Assembly (NCBI GenBank): GCA_964610385.1
Contig: CAZSXW010000010.1
Span: 1 to 64,000, forward strand
DNA from: CAZBSE01 sp964610385
Lineage (GTDB): Bacteria; Actinomycetota; Humimicrobiia; Humimicrobiales; Humimicrobiaceae
Direction of reading: 5' to 3'
Length of the DNA stretch: 64,000 nucleotides
The notes beneath the pieces are model-generated. The model was not told where the DNA came from and did no database searches. It saw only the letters and a program-made list of their open reading frames with translations. Position numbers and translations under genes: made by a program. Shown piece after piece: positions 1-7,811 of this stretch (position 1 is the first letter of the stretch; every line of letters begins with the position of its first letter).

Positions 1-17
1 CAAATTTAATTTTGAAT

Positions 18-920
18 TTACTTGAATACGTGTAATTGAAAAATGAACATATCTGCTTTCATTCTTAAAGTTTCGTAAACTAATTTATCTTGATTAATCT
101 CATTATCAGATTCCCTAGATTTTATTCTTGTACATAACATTCTTATAAAAGGATGCTCTTTAAGTCTGATTTCTGGAATATCTTGAATAATATTAATAAA
201 CTCATTTTTATGAATTAATTTTGCCATTGTATTTAGAAGTGTGGTCTTCCCAGAACCCATAGAACCTGCAATTAAAATATTTCTTCTTCTTTCAATTGAA
301 TCTTTTAAAATATCGTAATTATCTTTACTGAACATACCTAATTTCAATAAGTCTTCCAAATTAAAATCTATACAATTAAATACCCTTATGGAAATATAAA
401 CTCTATCTGAAATAGGAGGAATAACTATTGAACACCTACTACCGTCATAAAGCTCTGTATTTAAAAATGGGACTCTTTGATCAACAGTTTTACCAGTATT
501 GCTTTTTATTCTATCTATTATTAGATATACTTCCTCTAAATTATTAAAAACTTTTCCTAGATATTCTTTTACTCCATTTTTTATTATTACCATCTCATTA
601 TCTTGAATAAAAATATCTGTAACCTCTTTATCCTGTAGGAATTCTTCTAATATTCCCAATCCGAAGATTTCTGATAATATTCTATCAACCAAACTGTCTT
701 CAATATGAAAATTTAAGCAAGGATATTTCTTCTCAATTTCGTTCTTTAAAACTAAAAATAGCCTCTCCCTAAAATCATCCCTATTTAAGAAACTACTATT
801 AATAAATGCATTATCACTTTTAATTTTTTCTTTAACTGAATTTATTACTTCCTTTTCATCATTTTTAGTTATTTCACTTTGTTCGGAAATTCTGTCTCTT
901 AACATCATTCCTATCCTCAA
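18..920 (-). CDS. CpaF/TadA-type secretion ATPase of a Tad pilus, C-terminally truncated
   Basis: This is the N-terminal and central part of a type II/IV secretion ATPase that powers assembly of Tad (Flp) pili at the inner membrane. Visible are the Walker A loop GSMGSGKTT (residues 219-227) and the following segments QDIPEIRLKEHPFIRML and YETLRMKADMFIF, which match the order of CpaF. In CpaF the last segment runs straight into a Walker B/GEVRG motif and a HANS-type region. Here the frame instead ends in LHVFK and a TAA stop at 18-20, so Walker B and about 120 residues are missing. The other frames of the last 30 bases do not restore the motif. It lies 10 bp downstream of a ParA-like gene in a cpaE-cpaB-parA-cpaF order. 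The protein is either really truncated or broken by an assembly join at the window edge. Family call firm, integrity not. Confidence 0.75.
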   Translation of the reverse strand: MRIGMMLRDRISEQSEITKNDEKEVINSVKEKIKSDNAFINSSFLNRDDFRERLFLVLKNEIEKKYPCLNFHIEDSLVDRILSEIFGLGILEEFLQDKEVTDIFIQDNEMVIIKNGVKEYLGKVFNNLEEVYLIIDRIKSNTGKTVDQRVPFLNTELYDGSRCSIVIPPISDRVYISIRVFNCIDFNLEDLLKLGMFSKDNYDILKDSIERRRNILIAGSMGSGKTTLLNTMAKLIHKNEFINIIQDIPEIRLKEHPFIRMLCTRIKSRESDNEINQDKLVYETLRMKADMFIFQLHVFK

Positions 921-930
921 AATCGATTCC

Positions 931-1731
931 TTATAATATCTTACTAACTCCTTTAAAAAATCTGGTTTTTAAAACATAATTTTTATTAAATAGAAACTTA
1001 CTTTTATCAAATCTACGGTCATATGGCACTAAAGCATAAATTGGTATATTAATAATTTTCGATACATCCCAAACTTTAAGGAAGGTTAAAAAATTCTTTT
1101 TATTCATTATTAATTTTATACTGGATTTTGGTATAGAGAATTTTTTCTTCAACACATTAATTAAACTTGACACACGTGAAACGCTCTCCAGAGTATATTC
1201 ACTTACAACAAATATCTCATTTGAGAGTCTAAGCACATCTAGAACCAGACCATTAATGATTGTTTGAGTATCCACTATGATATAATCATATTCATTTAAA
1301 ATATGATTAATTAAATTATTGATTACTCCTTTGTTAATATTTTCGGCAACAAGAGGATTAGATATGCCTTTTAAAGCGTCCAGATTATTACATATATTTT
1401 TAACAAACTTACTATAATTTTCTGGAAACCTAAGAGCAAGCTCAAGTGACTTGTTTCTTTCTATATCAAATATAATACCAAAATCACCAGGTGAACTATC
1501 TAACTCTAATAGTAGAGTATTTTTCTTTTTTCTTTGCGAAAAAAACATCCCAAGAGCAATAGCAATTGACGTTTTCCCTACTCCACCTTTATTTGAAACA
1601 ATTGAAATAATGTTTTTCCCTTTATTTCTATAATTCTTTCTATTTAAAATACAAAAATCATTTATTTTATATTCATTAGCATTATTATTAAAAAAAAAGT
1701 CTTGGTCTTTTTGATCTATAAAAGTTTTCAT
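931..1731 (-). CDS. ParA/MinD-family ATPase of the Tad locus
   Basis: A 266-residue P-loop ATPase with an intact deviant Walker A motif KGGVGKTS (residues 48-55) and a Walker A'-like IIVDTQT. It is preceded by about 40 low-complexity Asn-rich residues. Proteins of this type position secretion systems or Tad pili at the membrane (TadZ/CpaE group). It lies 17 bp after cpaB and 10 bp before the cpaF-like ATPase, so it is almost certainly co-transcribed with them. It is the second ParA-like protein of the locus, alongside the larger CpaE-like protein upstream. Unlike that protein it keeps the second Walker lysine, so it is the more likely of the two to hydrolyse ATP. A plasmid-type partition role is less likely because no ParB or centromere-like repeats are visible. 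Confidence 0.75.
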   Translation of the reverse strand: MKTFIDQKDQDFFFNNNANEYKINDFCILNRKNYRNKGKNIISIVSNKGGVGKTSIAIALGMFFSQRKKKNTLLLELDSSPGDFGIIFDIERNKSLELALRFPENYSKFVKNICNNLDALKGISNPLVAENINKGVINNLINHILNEYDYIIVDTQTIINGLVLDVLRLSNEIFVVSEYTLESVSRVSSLINVLKKKFSIPKSSIKLIMNKKNFLTFLKVWDVSKIINIPIYALVPYDRRFDKSKFLFNKNYVLKTRFFKGVSKIL

Positions 1732-1748
1732 TTCATAAAAATAAATAA

Positions 1749-2549
1749 TTAAATACTTTCCATAATAATTTTGTAATTATCATCCTTAGTTAATCTAGCT
1801 ACAATAGGTGCTTCTTCAATACTACATTTAAGATAAACACTTGAAGTATTATCTTCGCTGTTTATAAGGATATTCTTATTACTATTATTAATATTCCTTT
1901 CGATACATACTATTTCTAGATTTCTTATAACAACTTGACCGTTAATTAGAATTATATTTTCAGACAATTCCAAAGTGCTCTTACTAATATAGTCCTCATC
2001 AATAAAAAAATATTTACTTTCATTTGATGCATCCTCTTCTTCTCCATAATAGTCATGTCCATTCGTATATTTAGAATTATTAAAAATCATTGAATTAAAA
2101 TACTCAGAAGGAATGAAATCCTTATCTACTATGGTTGAAACTATAGATACATAATCACCATTTTCTAACTCCTCTAATATAGGTTCTATGTGCTGTATAT
2201 TAATTGCTATTAAAACATCGCCAGGTGTTAAACTATCAAAAATATCTGTTTCTTTTTCTTTACCAAACATATCTTTAGAAATATAATCATCTTTTCTTCT
2301 TTCAATATTGATTTTCTTTCCTATAACATCTTTTTTACTTGTCAAATAATTTTCAGGAAGAGAATTTTTATAATATTCCTTTAAATATATATCATCTTCT
2401 TTTATCTCTTCTCCCACATTAATATCCCTAGACATAACAATTATTTCTTTTCTATCAAGGTAATTACTTAAAAGTAAATAAAATGCTAATCCTATAATAG
2501 CTGAACCTATAATTGCTAATATTAAATATTTTCTATAATACTTTTTCAT
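1749..2549 (-). CDS. cpaB: CpaB/RcpC-like SAF-domain Flp pilus assembly protein
   Basis: A 266-residue protein with one N-terminal membrane segment (about residues 8-28, LILAIIGSAIIGLAFYLL). A SAF-type domain follows: VMSRDINVGEEIKEDDIYLKE, then a region that begins YLTSKKDVIGKKI. CpaB/RcpC proteins sit in the periplasm or outside the membrane and help assemble or stabilise the Tad secretion channel. The gene is 10 bp downstream of the CpaE/TadZ-like gene and 17 bp upstream of a ParA-like gene, an arrangement typical of tad operons. Sequence similarity is confined to the SAF part; the C-terminal half is acidic and divergent. Family assignment is good, but the exact role in a monoderm cell is inferred. 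Confidence 0.72.
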   Translation of the reverse strand: MKKYYRKYLILAIIGSAIIGLAFYLLLSNYLDRKEIIVMSRDINVGEEIKEDDIYLKEYYKNSLPENYLTSKKDVIGKKINIERRKDDYISKDMFGKEKETDIFDSLTPGDVLIAINIQHIEPILEELENGDYVSIVSTIVDKDFIPSEYFNSMIFNNSKYTNGHDYYGEEEDASNESKYFFIDEDYISKSTLELSENIILINGQVVIRNLEIVCIERNINNSNKNILINSEDNTSSVYLKCSIEEAPIVARLTKDDNYKIIMESI

Positions 2550-2559
2550 TATGCCCCTT

Positions 2560-3906
2560 TTAATCGCAGGTTAATAAATCAAAGACCTTATCTGTCAGAC
2601 GACTAAAACTTCTAAGATTGTTAAAATTAAAATTTACAAACTCTGATTTCTGTCTTAAAATTTTATCCTCCTCTAAAAAAACAAAATCTTTGAGATTTAA
2701 AAATTGCTTTATTTGTGTTTTTATCAGGTTCAGTTCATTTATTTTTTGAAATTTATTTACAATCAAAATTTTTTCCAAATCATTATATAAAAATTTATTA
2801 CATACACTTATAAGTCGGCTGATGCTCCCTAATGTATAATCGGAGACCATTATTAAAAGGTCAGCTAAATCAATTACACCTAGCAGTAGATCATCAAATT
2901 TGTTTGGCAAATCAAAAATAATTAAATGATATTTTTTCTTAGCAATATCAGCTAAACAATATATATCCTGCAGATCGATTTTCTTTGACATTTCATAGGT
3001 GGGAGGAGTCTGTAAGATGTCTAAGTTTTTCTTAACGTTTATTACAGAATTTTCTAAGGATTCTCTATTATAACCCTCAATAAAATTTAAAATATTTGGT
3101 GATCTTGGAATATCAAGATAGTAACTAATATCGCCTCCTCCCTCAGAAAAATTTAAATCTACAAGTAAAGTCTTGACTTTATTCAAAATATAACCTAAGA
3201 AAATTGAAATCGTTGTGCTACCAACTCCACCCTTTACCCTAGATAGTATTATTACCTTCTGTTTAATTGTCTTGATACTTTTATCTGAATAATTGTTTTC
3301 CTGCCCTGAGACTATATTATCTTCAAAATTTTTATTAGAACTTAGTAAATCACAACCTTTACTATTAACCTTTTTTTCATCATTTATATTGTTAATCTCC
3401 TCGGATAAACTTTTACTTTTTTTAAGTTTCTCATAGGATACTTTTTTATACTTATTATCATTACTTTCATTCTCCTGATTTGACTTACATATAACTTTTT
3501 CTTCTAATACATTGTTAGAACCTAAAATCGTCTTCTTTATACTACTCGACCTCGACAAATAACTAATAATATTTTTAAAGCTAAATCTCCTTTTATTTTC
3601 CCTTAGCATTTTATTTCTTGCTTCTTTAAATAATATACTTTCCAACTCTTTTTCACTTATAGGCCACTTTATATCTTTACCCAAGATATAGACATTTATT
3701 TTTTTCCTATTAGCCCTTTCTAAAATATTTTCTATATTAGATATTCCTTTACTTATAATAATTAAGTCTATTTTTTCATATTCTAAAATAAAATTTACTG
3801 CAAAACTGCTACTTAAATTTATAAAATTAAATTTATCGCTTAACTTCTGAAACCTTTTAAATGTCTCTAAATCCCTATCAGCTAAAATAATATTGAGTGA
3901 ATTCAT
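2560..3906 (-). CDS. CpaE/TadZ-like protein (receiver-like domain plus atypical ParA ATPase)
   Basis: A 448-residue protein. The N-terminal 100 residues (LNIILADRDLETFKRFQKL onward) have the fold pattern of a degenerate response-regulator receiver. A Lys/Ser/Asn-rich linker covers about residues 105-215. The C-terminal ParA/MinD domain has an atypical Walker A, KGGVGSTT (225-232), with Ser where the second lysine normally stands, and a conserved IIFDLPN segment. This receiver-like plus atypical ATPase layout is that of TadZ/CpaE, the polar or septal landmark for Tad pilus assembly. It is the first gene of the minus-strand tad run. About 235 bp of very AT-rich sequence separates it from the divergent antitoxin gene. 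The unusual Walker A is common in the family, so it is not evidence of decay. Confidence 0.78.
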   Translation of the reverse strand: MNSLNIILADRDLETFKRFQKLSDKFNFINLSSSFAVNFILEYEKIDLIIISKGISNIENILERANRKKINVYILGKDIKWPISEKELESILFKEARNKMLRENKRRFSFKNIISYLSRSSSIKKTILGSNNVLEEKVICKSNQENESNDNKYKKVSYEKLKKSKSLSEEINNINDEKKVNSKGCDLLSSNKNFEDNIVSGQENNYSDKSIKTIKQKVIILSRVKGGVGSTTISIFLGYILNKVKTLLVDLNFSEGGGDISYYLDIPRSPNILNFIEGYNRESLENSVINVKKNLDILQTPPTYEMSKKIDLQDIYCLADIAKKKYHLIIFDLPNKFDDLLLGVIDLADLLIMVSDYTLGSISRLISVCNKFLYNDLEKILIVNKFQKINELNLIKTQIKQFLNLKDFVFLEEDKILRQKSEFVNFNFNNLRSFSRLTDKVFDLLTCD

Positions 3907-4142
3907 ATACCTATTTGTTATATCAATTAGATTAGTAATTTAGCCCATAAGCGCCATTGAATAATTGCATAATTTAAGGCAATGTGTTTTAATAGAATAA
4001 AATATATTAATAACTATGTCAATACAATTTATATACTAATTTTATACTCTATGATAATATATATTACTTATATAATAATGAGATACAATCAAATGTTAAT
4101 TTAAATGTACATACTAAATATCTTTAAAAGGAAAGGAGTATT

Positions 4143-4460
4143 ATGGAACAAATAATCGGAATCACAAATGCCAGGAATAATATTAAAGAAATAGTGGATA
4201 TAATCTCTGATAAAAACGAAATCTATATCGTAACCAGAGACAGCAATCCTGAAGTCGTAATTATGTCTTATAAAAAATATATTGAAAATAAGAAACTTAT
4301 AAACCAAATATGGGAACTCAGATATGAAAAGTCAATGCAAAAATCCCAGCTACAGTTTAAAGAATGGCTAAAGCAAAAAGGTTACGACATAAATAACTTA
4401 TCTGAAAAAGAAATCCTTGAAATGATTAAAAATCTTCAAATAAATAATAAATTTCAATAA
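4143..4460 (+). CDS. Phd/YefM-family antitoxin
   Basis: A 105-residue protein whose first 50 residues have the Phd/YefM fold pattern: short N-terminal strand, helix TNARNNIKEIVDIISD, then a strand pair IYIVTRDSNPEVVIMSYKKY. These antitoxins bind DNA through this domain and neutralise a partner toxin through the C-terminal helices, here Lys/Gln-rich (LINQIWELRYEKSMQK...). A strong ribosome site AAAGGAAAGGAG lies 4-5 bases before the ATG. The next gene on the same strand, 76 bp away, encodes a NYN-domain nuclease-like protein, while no Doc, YoeB or VapC partner is visible. The pair may therefore be a toxin-antitoxin module with an unusual toxin. Antitoxin family confident, pairing inferred. Confidence 0.75.
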   Translation: MEQIIGITNARNNIKEIVDIISDKNEIYIVTRDSNPEVVIMSYKKYIENKKLINQIWELRYEKSMQKSQLQFKEWLKQKGYDINNLSEKEILEMIKNLQINNKFQ

Positions 4461-4536
4461 AAAGGATATAAGAATTCAATACAATTAATATTAAATTAAA
4501 ATTGTTACTTCAGTTTTTTATGTTTAAAACATTAAA

Positions 4537-5019
4537 ATGAAGAACCATAATAATTACGCTTTTATAGATGGGCAAAATTTACATGAGACAGTAAAAAAAT
4601 TCAATTGGTATTTTTGTTATAAAAGATTTTCAGAAATTCTTAAAAATTTCTATGGAGTATCAAAGGCATTTTATTTTATCGGCTATACACAAAGCAGAAA
4701 TTGCAGATTGTATAGGTCTTTAAGAAATGCTGGATTCCATTTATCTCTAAGAAAACCTATTATAGATGATAATAATCAAATTAAAGCAAATGTAGATTCA
4801 AATCTAATTACTCATGCGCTTGCTAAAATCAATAAATATAATAAAGCAATAATAGTTGCAGGTGATAGTGATTATTATTTTTTAGTTAAATATCTTATAA
4901 GACAGAATAAATTATTAAAAATTTTATTGCCAAGTAGAAATGATAGTTCTAATCAATATAGAAGTCCTATTCTTTTAAATAAGATTGCTTATATAGAGAA
5001 TATGAAAAAATACTTCTAA
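4537..5019 (+). CDS. NYN-domain (PIN-like) putative ribonuclease
   Basis: A 160-residue single-domain protein of the NYN/LabA-like (DUF88) superfamily, a PIN-fold group of metal-dependent RNases. The acidic metal-binding residues are all visible: Asp11 in FIDGQNLH, Asp87 in ANVDSNLITHA, and Asp110 and Asp112 in VAGDSDYYFLVKYL. The length is normal for a stand-alone NYN protein. It follows the Phd/YefM-type antitoxin gene on the same strand after an AT-rich 76-bp spacer, and no clear ribosome site precedes its ATG. Stand-alone NYN proteins are usually of unknown role; proximity to an antitoxin suggests a toxin function, which is inference. Both genes are AT-rich like the neighbouring tad genes and unlike the housekeeping genes to the right, consistent with an accessory region. 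Confidence 0.75.
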   Translation: MKNHNNYAFIDGQNLHETVKKFNWYFCYKRFSEILKNFYGVSKAFYFIGYTQSRNCRLYRSLRNAGFHLSLRKPIIDDNNQIKANVDSNLITHALAKINKYNKAIIVAGDSDYYFLVKYLIRQNKLLKILLPSRNDSSNQYRSPILLNKIAYIENMKKYF

Positions 5020-5029
5020 AAAAAGAAAT

Positions 5030-5055
5030 GGATAGGCTTGAAATAAAACCTATCC
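5030..5055 (+). terminator. Possible weak terminator hairpin after the NYN gene
   Basis: GGATAGG and CCTATCC form a 7-bp stem around a 12-base loop, 11 bases after the NYN stop codon. There is no following T-run, so termination is uncertain. The hairpin sits between convergent genes. Confidence 0.3.
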
Positions 5056-5178
5056 AACCAATCAGAGCTATTATTCTATAACTATTTTGTGTTACTTGTC
5101 AATACCGTTGAACTTTAATAGCACTAGACCAATAAAAAACAATATCCTGACCTATAAAATCTCAATATTTTAAATATC

Positions 5179-6210
5179 CTAATGCAGGAGTTTGGATAAT
5201 TTGTAAAGTTCCTCATCGATGGGCTTGGTCTCCTTAAATGCCTCCTCCAGTGATACCGAGGTTATCTGACCGTTTCTCATAACTGCCATCTGGCCGAACT
5301 TTCCTTCATGGACCAATTCTACTGCTTTGGCGCCCAGCCTTGTGGCAACAACTCTGTCAAAGCCAGTCGGCCTTCCACCCCTCTGAAGGTGGCCCAATAT
5401 GACCACTCTGGTGCTGTGACCGGTCCTTTTTTCAATTTCTTTGGCAACCACGTTACCGATGCCGCCCAGCTGCACGTGGCCGAAAGCATCAAGCTTTTCA
5501 GAAGCAGTCACCTGCTCTTTTTCCTGGGCAGGTTTTGCCCCCTCGGCAATTGCTATTATGGTAAAGTCCTTGCCCCTCTGCCTCCTTTTTTCTATGACAT
5601 CCGCTATCTCTTTGTAACTGAAGGCTACCTCAGGGATCAGGATTATATCAGCTCCGCCGGCAATCCCCGCATTGAGTGTGAGCCAGCCCGAGTCTCTTCC
5701 CATTATTTCCACTACCATTACCCTGTGGTGGGAGCAGGCCGTAGTATGAAGCTTGTCAAGGCAATCCGTAACGGTTTCAAGCGCCGTTGCGGAACCGATG
5801 GCAAAATCGGAATAATTGATATCATTATCTATGGTCTGGGGAATGCCTACACCCTTTACGCCGTACTTTGTAAGCTTTGTTATGACACCGTTTGTATCAT
5901 CCCCTCCTACGGTTATCAAGGCATCCAGTTCCAGTTTCTTTATATTTTCTTTTACTTTCTCCACACCGTTTTCTATCTTAAAGGGGTTGGTTCTGGATGT
6001 TCCTATAATGGTACCTCCTTCTGCCAGTATTCCGGAGACCATCTCCCTGTCCATTTTAACAAACTTTCCTTTTATCAGGCCTTCCCATCCGTCTAAAATA
6101 CCGATAACCTTGTACCCGTAATCCGATGCCTTGGCATAAATAGCCTTAAAGGCGGCATTAATAGCCGGAGAATCTCCTCCGCCGGTCAAAACACCTATCT
6201 TCTTTATCAT
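5179..6210 (-). CDS. pfkA: 6-phosphofructokinase, group III-like; phosphoryl donor uncertain
   Basis: A 343-residue phosphofructokinase that phosphorylates fructose 6-phosphate in glycolysis. Family motifs are intact: N-terminal GVLTGGGDSPAINA, GTSRTNP, the catalytic TIDND, VMVVEIMGRDSGW and IAEGA. Donor-selective positions are unusual. The usual ATP-enzyme GGDGS is GGDDT here (102-106, Asp105), and the residue before TIDND is Gln125 rather than the Gly of ATP enzymes or the Lys of pyrophosphate enzymes. Asp at the first site is the classical mark of pyrophosphate-dependent enzymes. The gene may therefore encode a PPi-dependent or mixed-donor enzyme. A strong AGGAGG ribosome site lies 7 bases before the ATG. 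It is a single gene with no glycolytic neighbours. Family certain, donor not. Confidence 0.93.
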   Translation of the reverse strand: MIKKIGVLTGGGDSPAINAAFKAIYAKASDYGYKVIGILDGWEGLIKGKFVKMDREMVSGILAEGGTIIGTSRTNPFKIENGVEKVKENIKKLELDALITVGGDDTNGVITKLTKYGVKGVGIPQTIDNDINYSDFAIGSATALETVTDCLDKLHTTACSHHRVMVVEIMGRDSGWLTLNAGIAGGADIILIPEVAFSYKEIADVIEKRRQRGKDFTIIAIAEGAKPAQEKEQVTASEKLDAFGHVQLGGIGNVVAKEIEKRTGHSTRVVILGHLQRGGRPTGFDRVVATRLGAKAVELVHEGKFGQMAVMRNGQITSVSLEEAFKETKPIDEELYKLSKLLH

Positions 6211-6312
6211 TTTTCATCCTCCTTATGCTACAAAACAAATCATTTTATATTAAATAAACTGGCAGCTGCTAAAATTAAGATTATACTGATTATATTGATT
6301 TAAGCCAATTAA

Positions 6313-7764
6313 TCAACCCAATTTCTTGGCTATGATCTCGCTTACCATCCTAGGATTTGCCTTGCCCCTGGTCCTGGCCATCACCTTTCCGATTAAAAAA
6401 CTTATGGACTTTTTATTGCCCTGCCTGAACTGCTCCGCCGGTCCTGGATTTTCCTTAATCACTTCATCAATAATGGGTTCCAGAAGCCCCTGGTCGCTTA
6501 TCTGCTCCAGGCCCCTTTCTTTTATAATACTGTCAGGATCCTTACCAGTGGCAAACATTTCCTCAAAAACAGACTTGGCCATCTTTGAGCTAATCTTGCC
6601 TGCCTCTATCACATCAAGCATACTGCATAAATTTTTTGGCGTCACTTTGCTCTCGCCTATGGCCATCTTCTCCCTGTTTAAAAGGGCGCTGAAATCCCCC
6701 ATCAGCCAGTTGGCAATATTTTTAGGATTATCATAACACTCACAGCACTTTTCGAAATAATCCGCCATCTCTCTGCTGCCGGCCAAAAAACTGCTGTCGT
6801 ATCCGGACAGGCCGTACTGTTTTTCAAATCTTTCTATCTTTGCCGCAGGCAGCTCCGGGATGGTATTTTTAATTTCTTCTATAGCCTTATCTTCCATATA
6901 CATGGGAACAAGGTCCGGCTCCGGAAAATACCTGTAATCATGAGCCTCTTCCTTGGAACGCAGGGGCTTGGTTGTCTCGGTCTTGCTGTCATAATGCCTG
7001 GTCTGCTGTATGACCTCTCCGCCCTCCTCCAGGACCCTGGTCTGCCTTTTCACCTCATATTCAAGCCCTTTCTGTAGGAATTTAAAGGAGTTTAAATTTT
7101 TTATCTCGGTCTTTGTACCTATCTTTTCCTCCCCCGCTTTTCTTACCGAAACATTGGCGTCACACCTCAGACTGCCCTCCTCCATGCTGCAGTCGCTTAC
7201 ATCAAGGTACAGGATTAAATTCCTGAGCGCCATCATATATTCCCTTGCTTCCTCCGGCGACCTTATATCAGGCTCGGTTACTATCTCCACAAGAGGAGTT
7301 CCTGACCGGTTAAAATCAACTATGCTGGCCTCGGACTCGCTGATCCTTCCGGTCGTTCCGGTGTGGACCAGCTTTCCGGTATCCTCTTCCATATGTACTC
7401 TGGTTATTCTCACCCTCCTGACATAATCCCCCATATTAACATCCATATGACCTCCTGTCCCCAGGGGTAGGTTATACTGCGAGATCTGGTAATTTTTGGG
7501 CATATCAGGATAAAAGTAGTTCTTCCTGTGGAAAATGGTATATTTCTGTATTCTGCAGTTAAGCGCCAGTGCTATTTTTATGGCATATTCCACCGCTTTT
7601 CTGTTGATGACCGGAAGTGAACCCGGGTGCCCCAGGCACACCGGACAGGTAAAGGTGTTCTTTTCCTCTCCGAATGAAAGCCTGCATCCGCAGAACATCT
7701 TGGTCCTGGTATAAAGCTCAACATGAGTCTCCAGGCCTATTACAGATTCATATTTTTTCTTCAT
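6313..7764 (-). CDS. gatB: Aspartyl/glutamyl-tRNA amidotransferase subunit B
   Basis: GatB is the kinase/tRNA-binding subunit of the GatCAB amidotransferase, which converts misacylated Glu-tRNA(Gln) or Asp-tRNA(Asn) to the correct species in the cytoplasm. Visible are the start MKKKYESVIGLETHVEL, the zinc-type cysteines in MFCGCRLSFG and FTCPVCLGHPG, the YFYPDMPKNYQISQYNLPL segment, and the C-terminal Yqey-like tail. The reading frame extends four codons upstream to a TTG at 7776, but the ATG at 7764 matches the family N-terminus better; the GGAGAG just before it is close to the start. It is the last gene of a gatC-gatA-gatB set read right to left, 35-50 bp after gatA. Length (483 residues) is normal. 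Confidence 0.96.
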   Translation of the reverse strand: MKKKYESVIGLETHVELYTRTKMFCGCRLSFGEEKNTFTCPVCLGHPGSLPVINRKAVEYAIKIALALNCRIQKYTIFHRKNYFYPDMPKNYQISQYNLPLGTGGHMDVNMGDYVRRVRITRVHMEEDTGKLVHTGTTGRISESEASIVDFNRSGTPLVEIVTEPDIRSPEEAREYMMALRNLILYLDVSDCSMEEGSLRCDANVSVRKAGEEKIGTKTEIKNLNSFKFLQKGLEYEVKRQTRVLEEGGEVIQQTRHYDSKTETTKPLRSKEEAHDYRYFPEPDLVPMYMEDKAIEEIKNTIPELPAAKIERFEKQYGLSGYDSSFLAGSREMADYFEKCCECYDNPKNIANWLMGDFSALLNREKMAIGESKVTPKNLCSMLDVIEAGKISSKMAKSVFEEMFATGKDPDSIIKERGLEQISDQGLLEPIIDEVIKENPGPAEQFRQGNKKSISFLIGKVMARTRGKANPRMVSEIIAKKLG

Positions 7765-7811
7765 CTCTCCAGCCAAAATATAAAAGTCAATAATTTAAAA
7801 AATATTTACGA

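Noticed and set aside
2560..3906. Missing Walker lysine in the CpaE-like ATPase as a sign of decay
   Set aside because: Atypical Walker A motifs are normal in the TadZ/CpaE family.
5308..6096. 262-codon plus-strand open frame opposite pfkA
   Set aside because: It is the antisense shadow of a clear phosphofructokinase gene, and its translation has no domain pattern.
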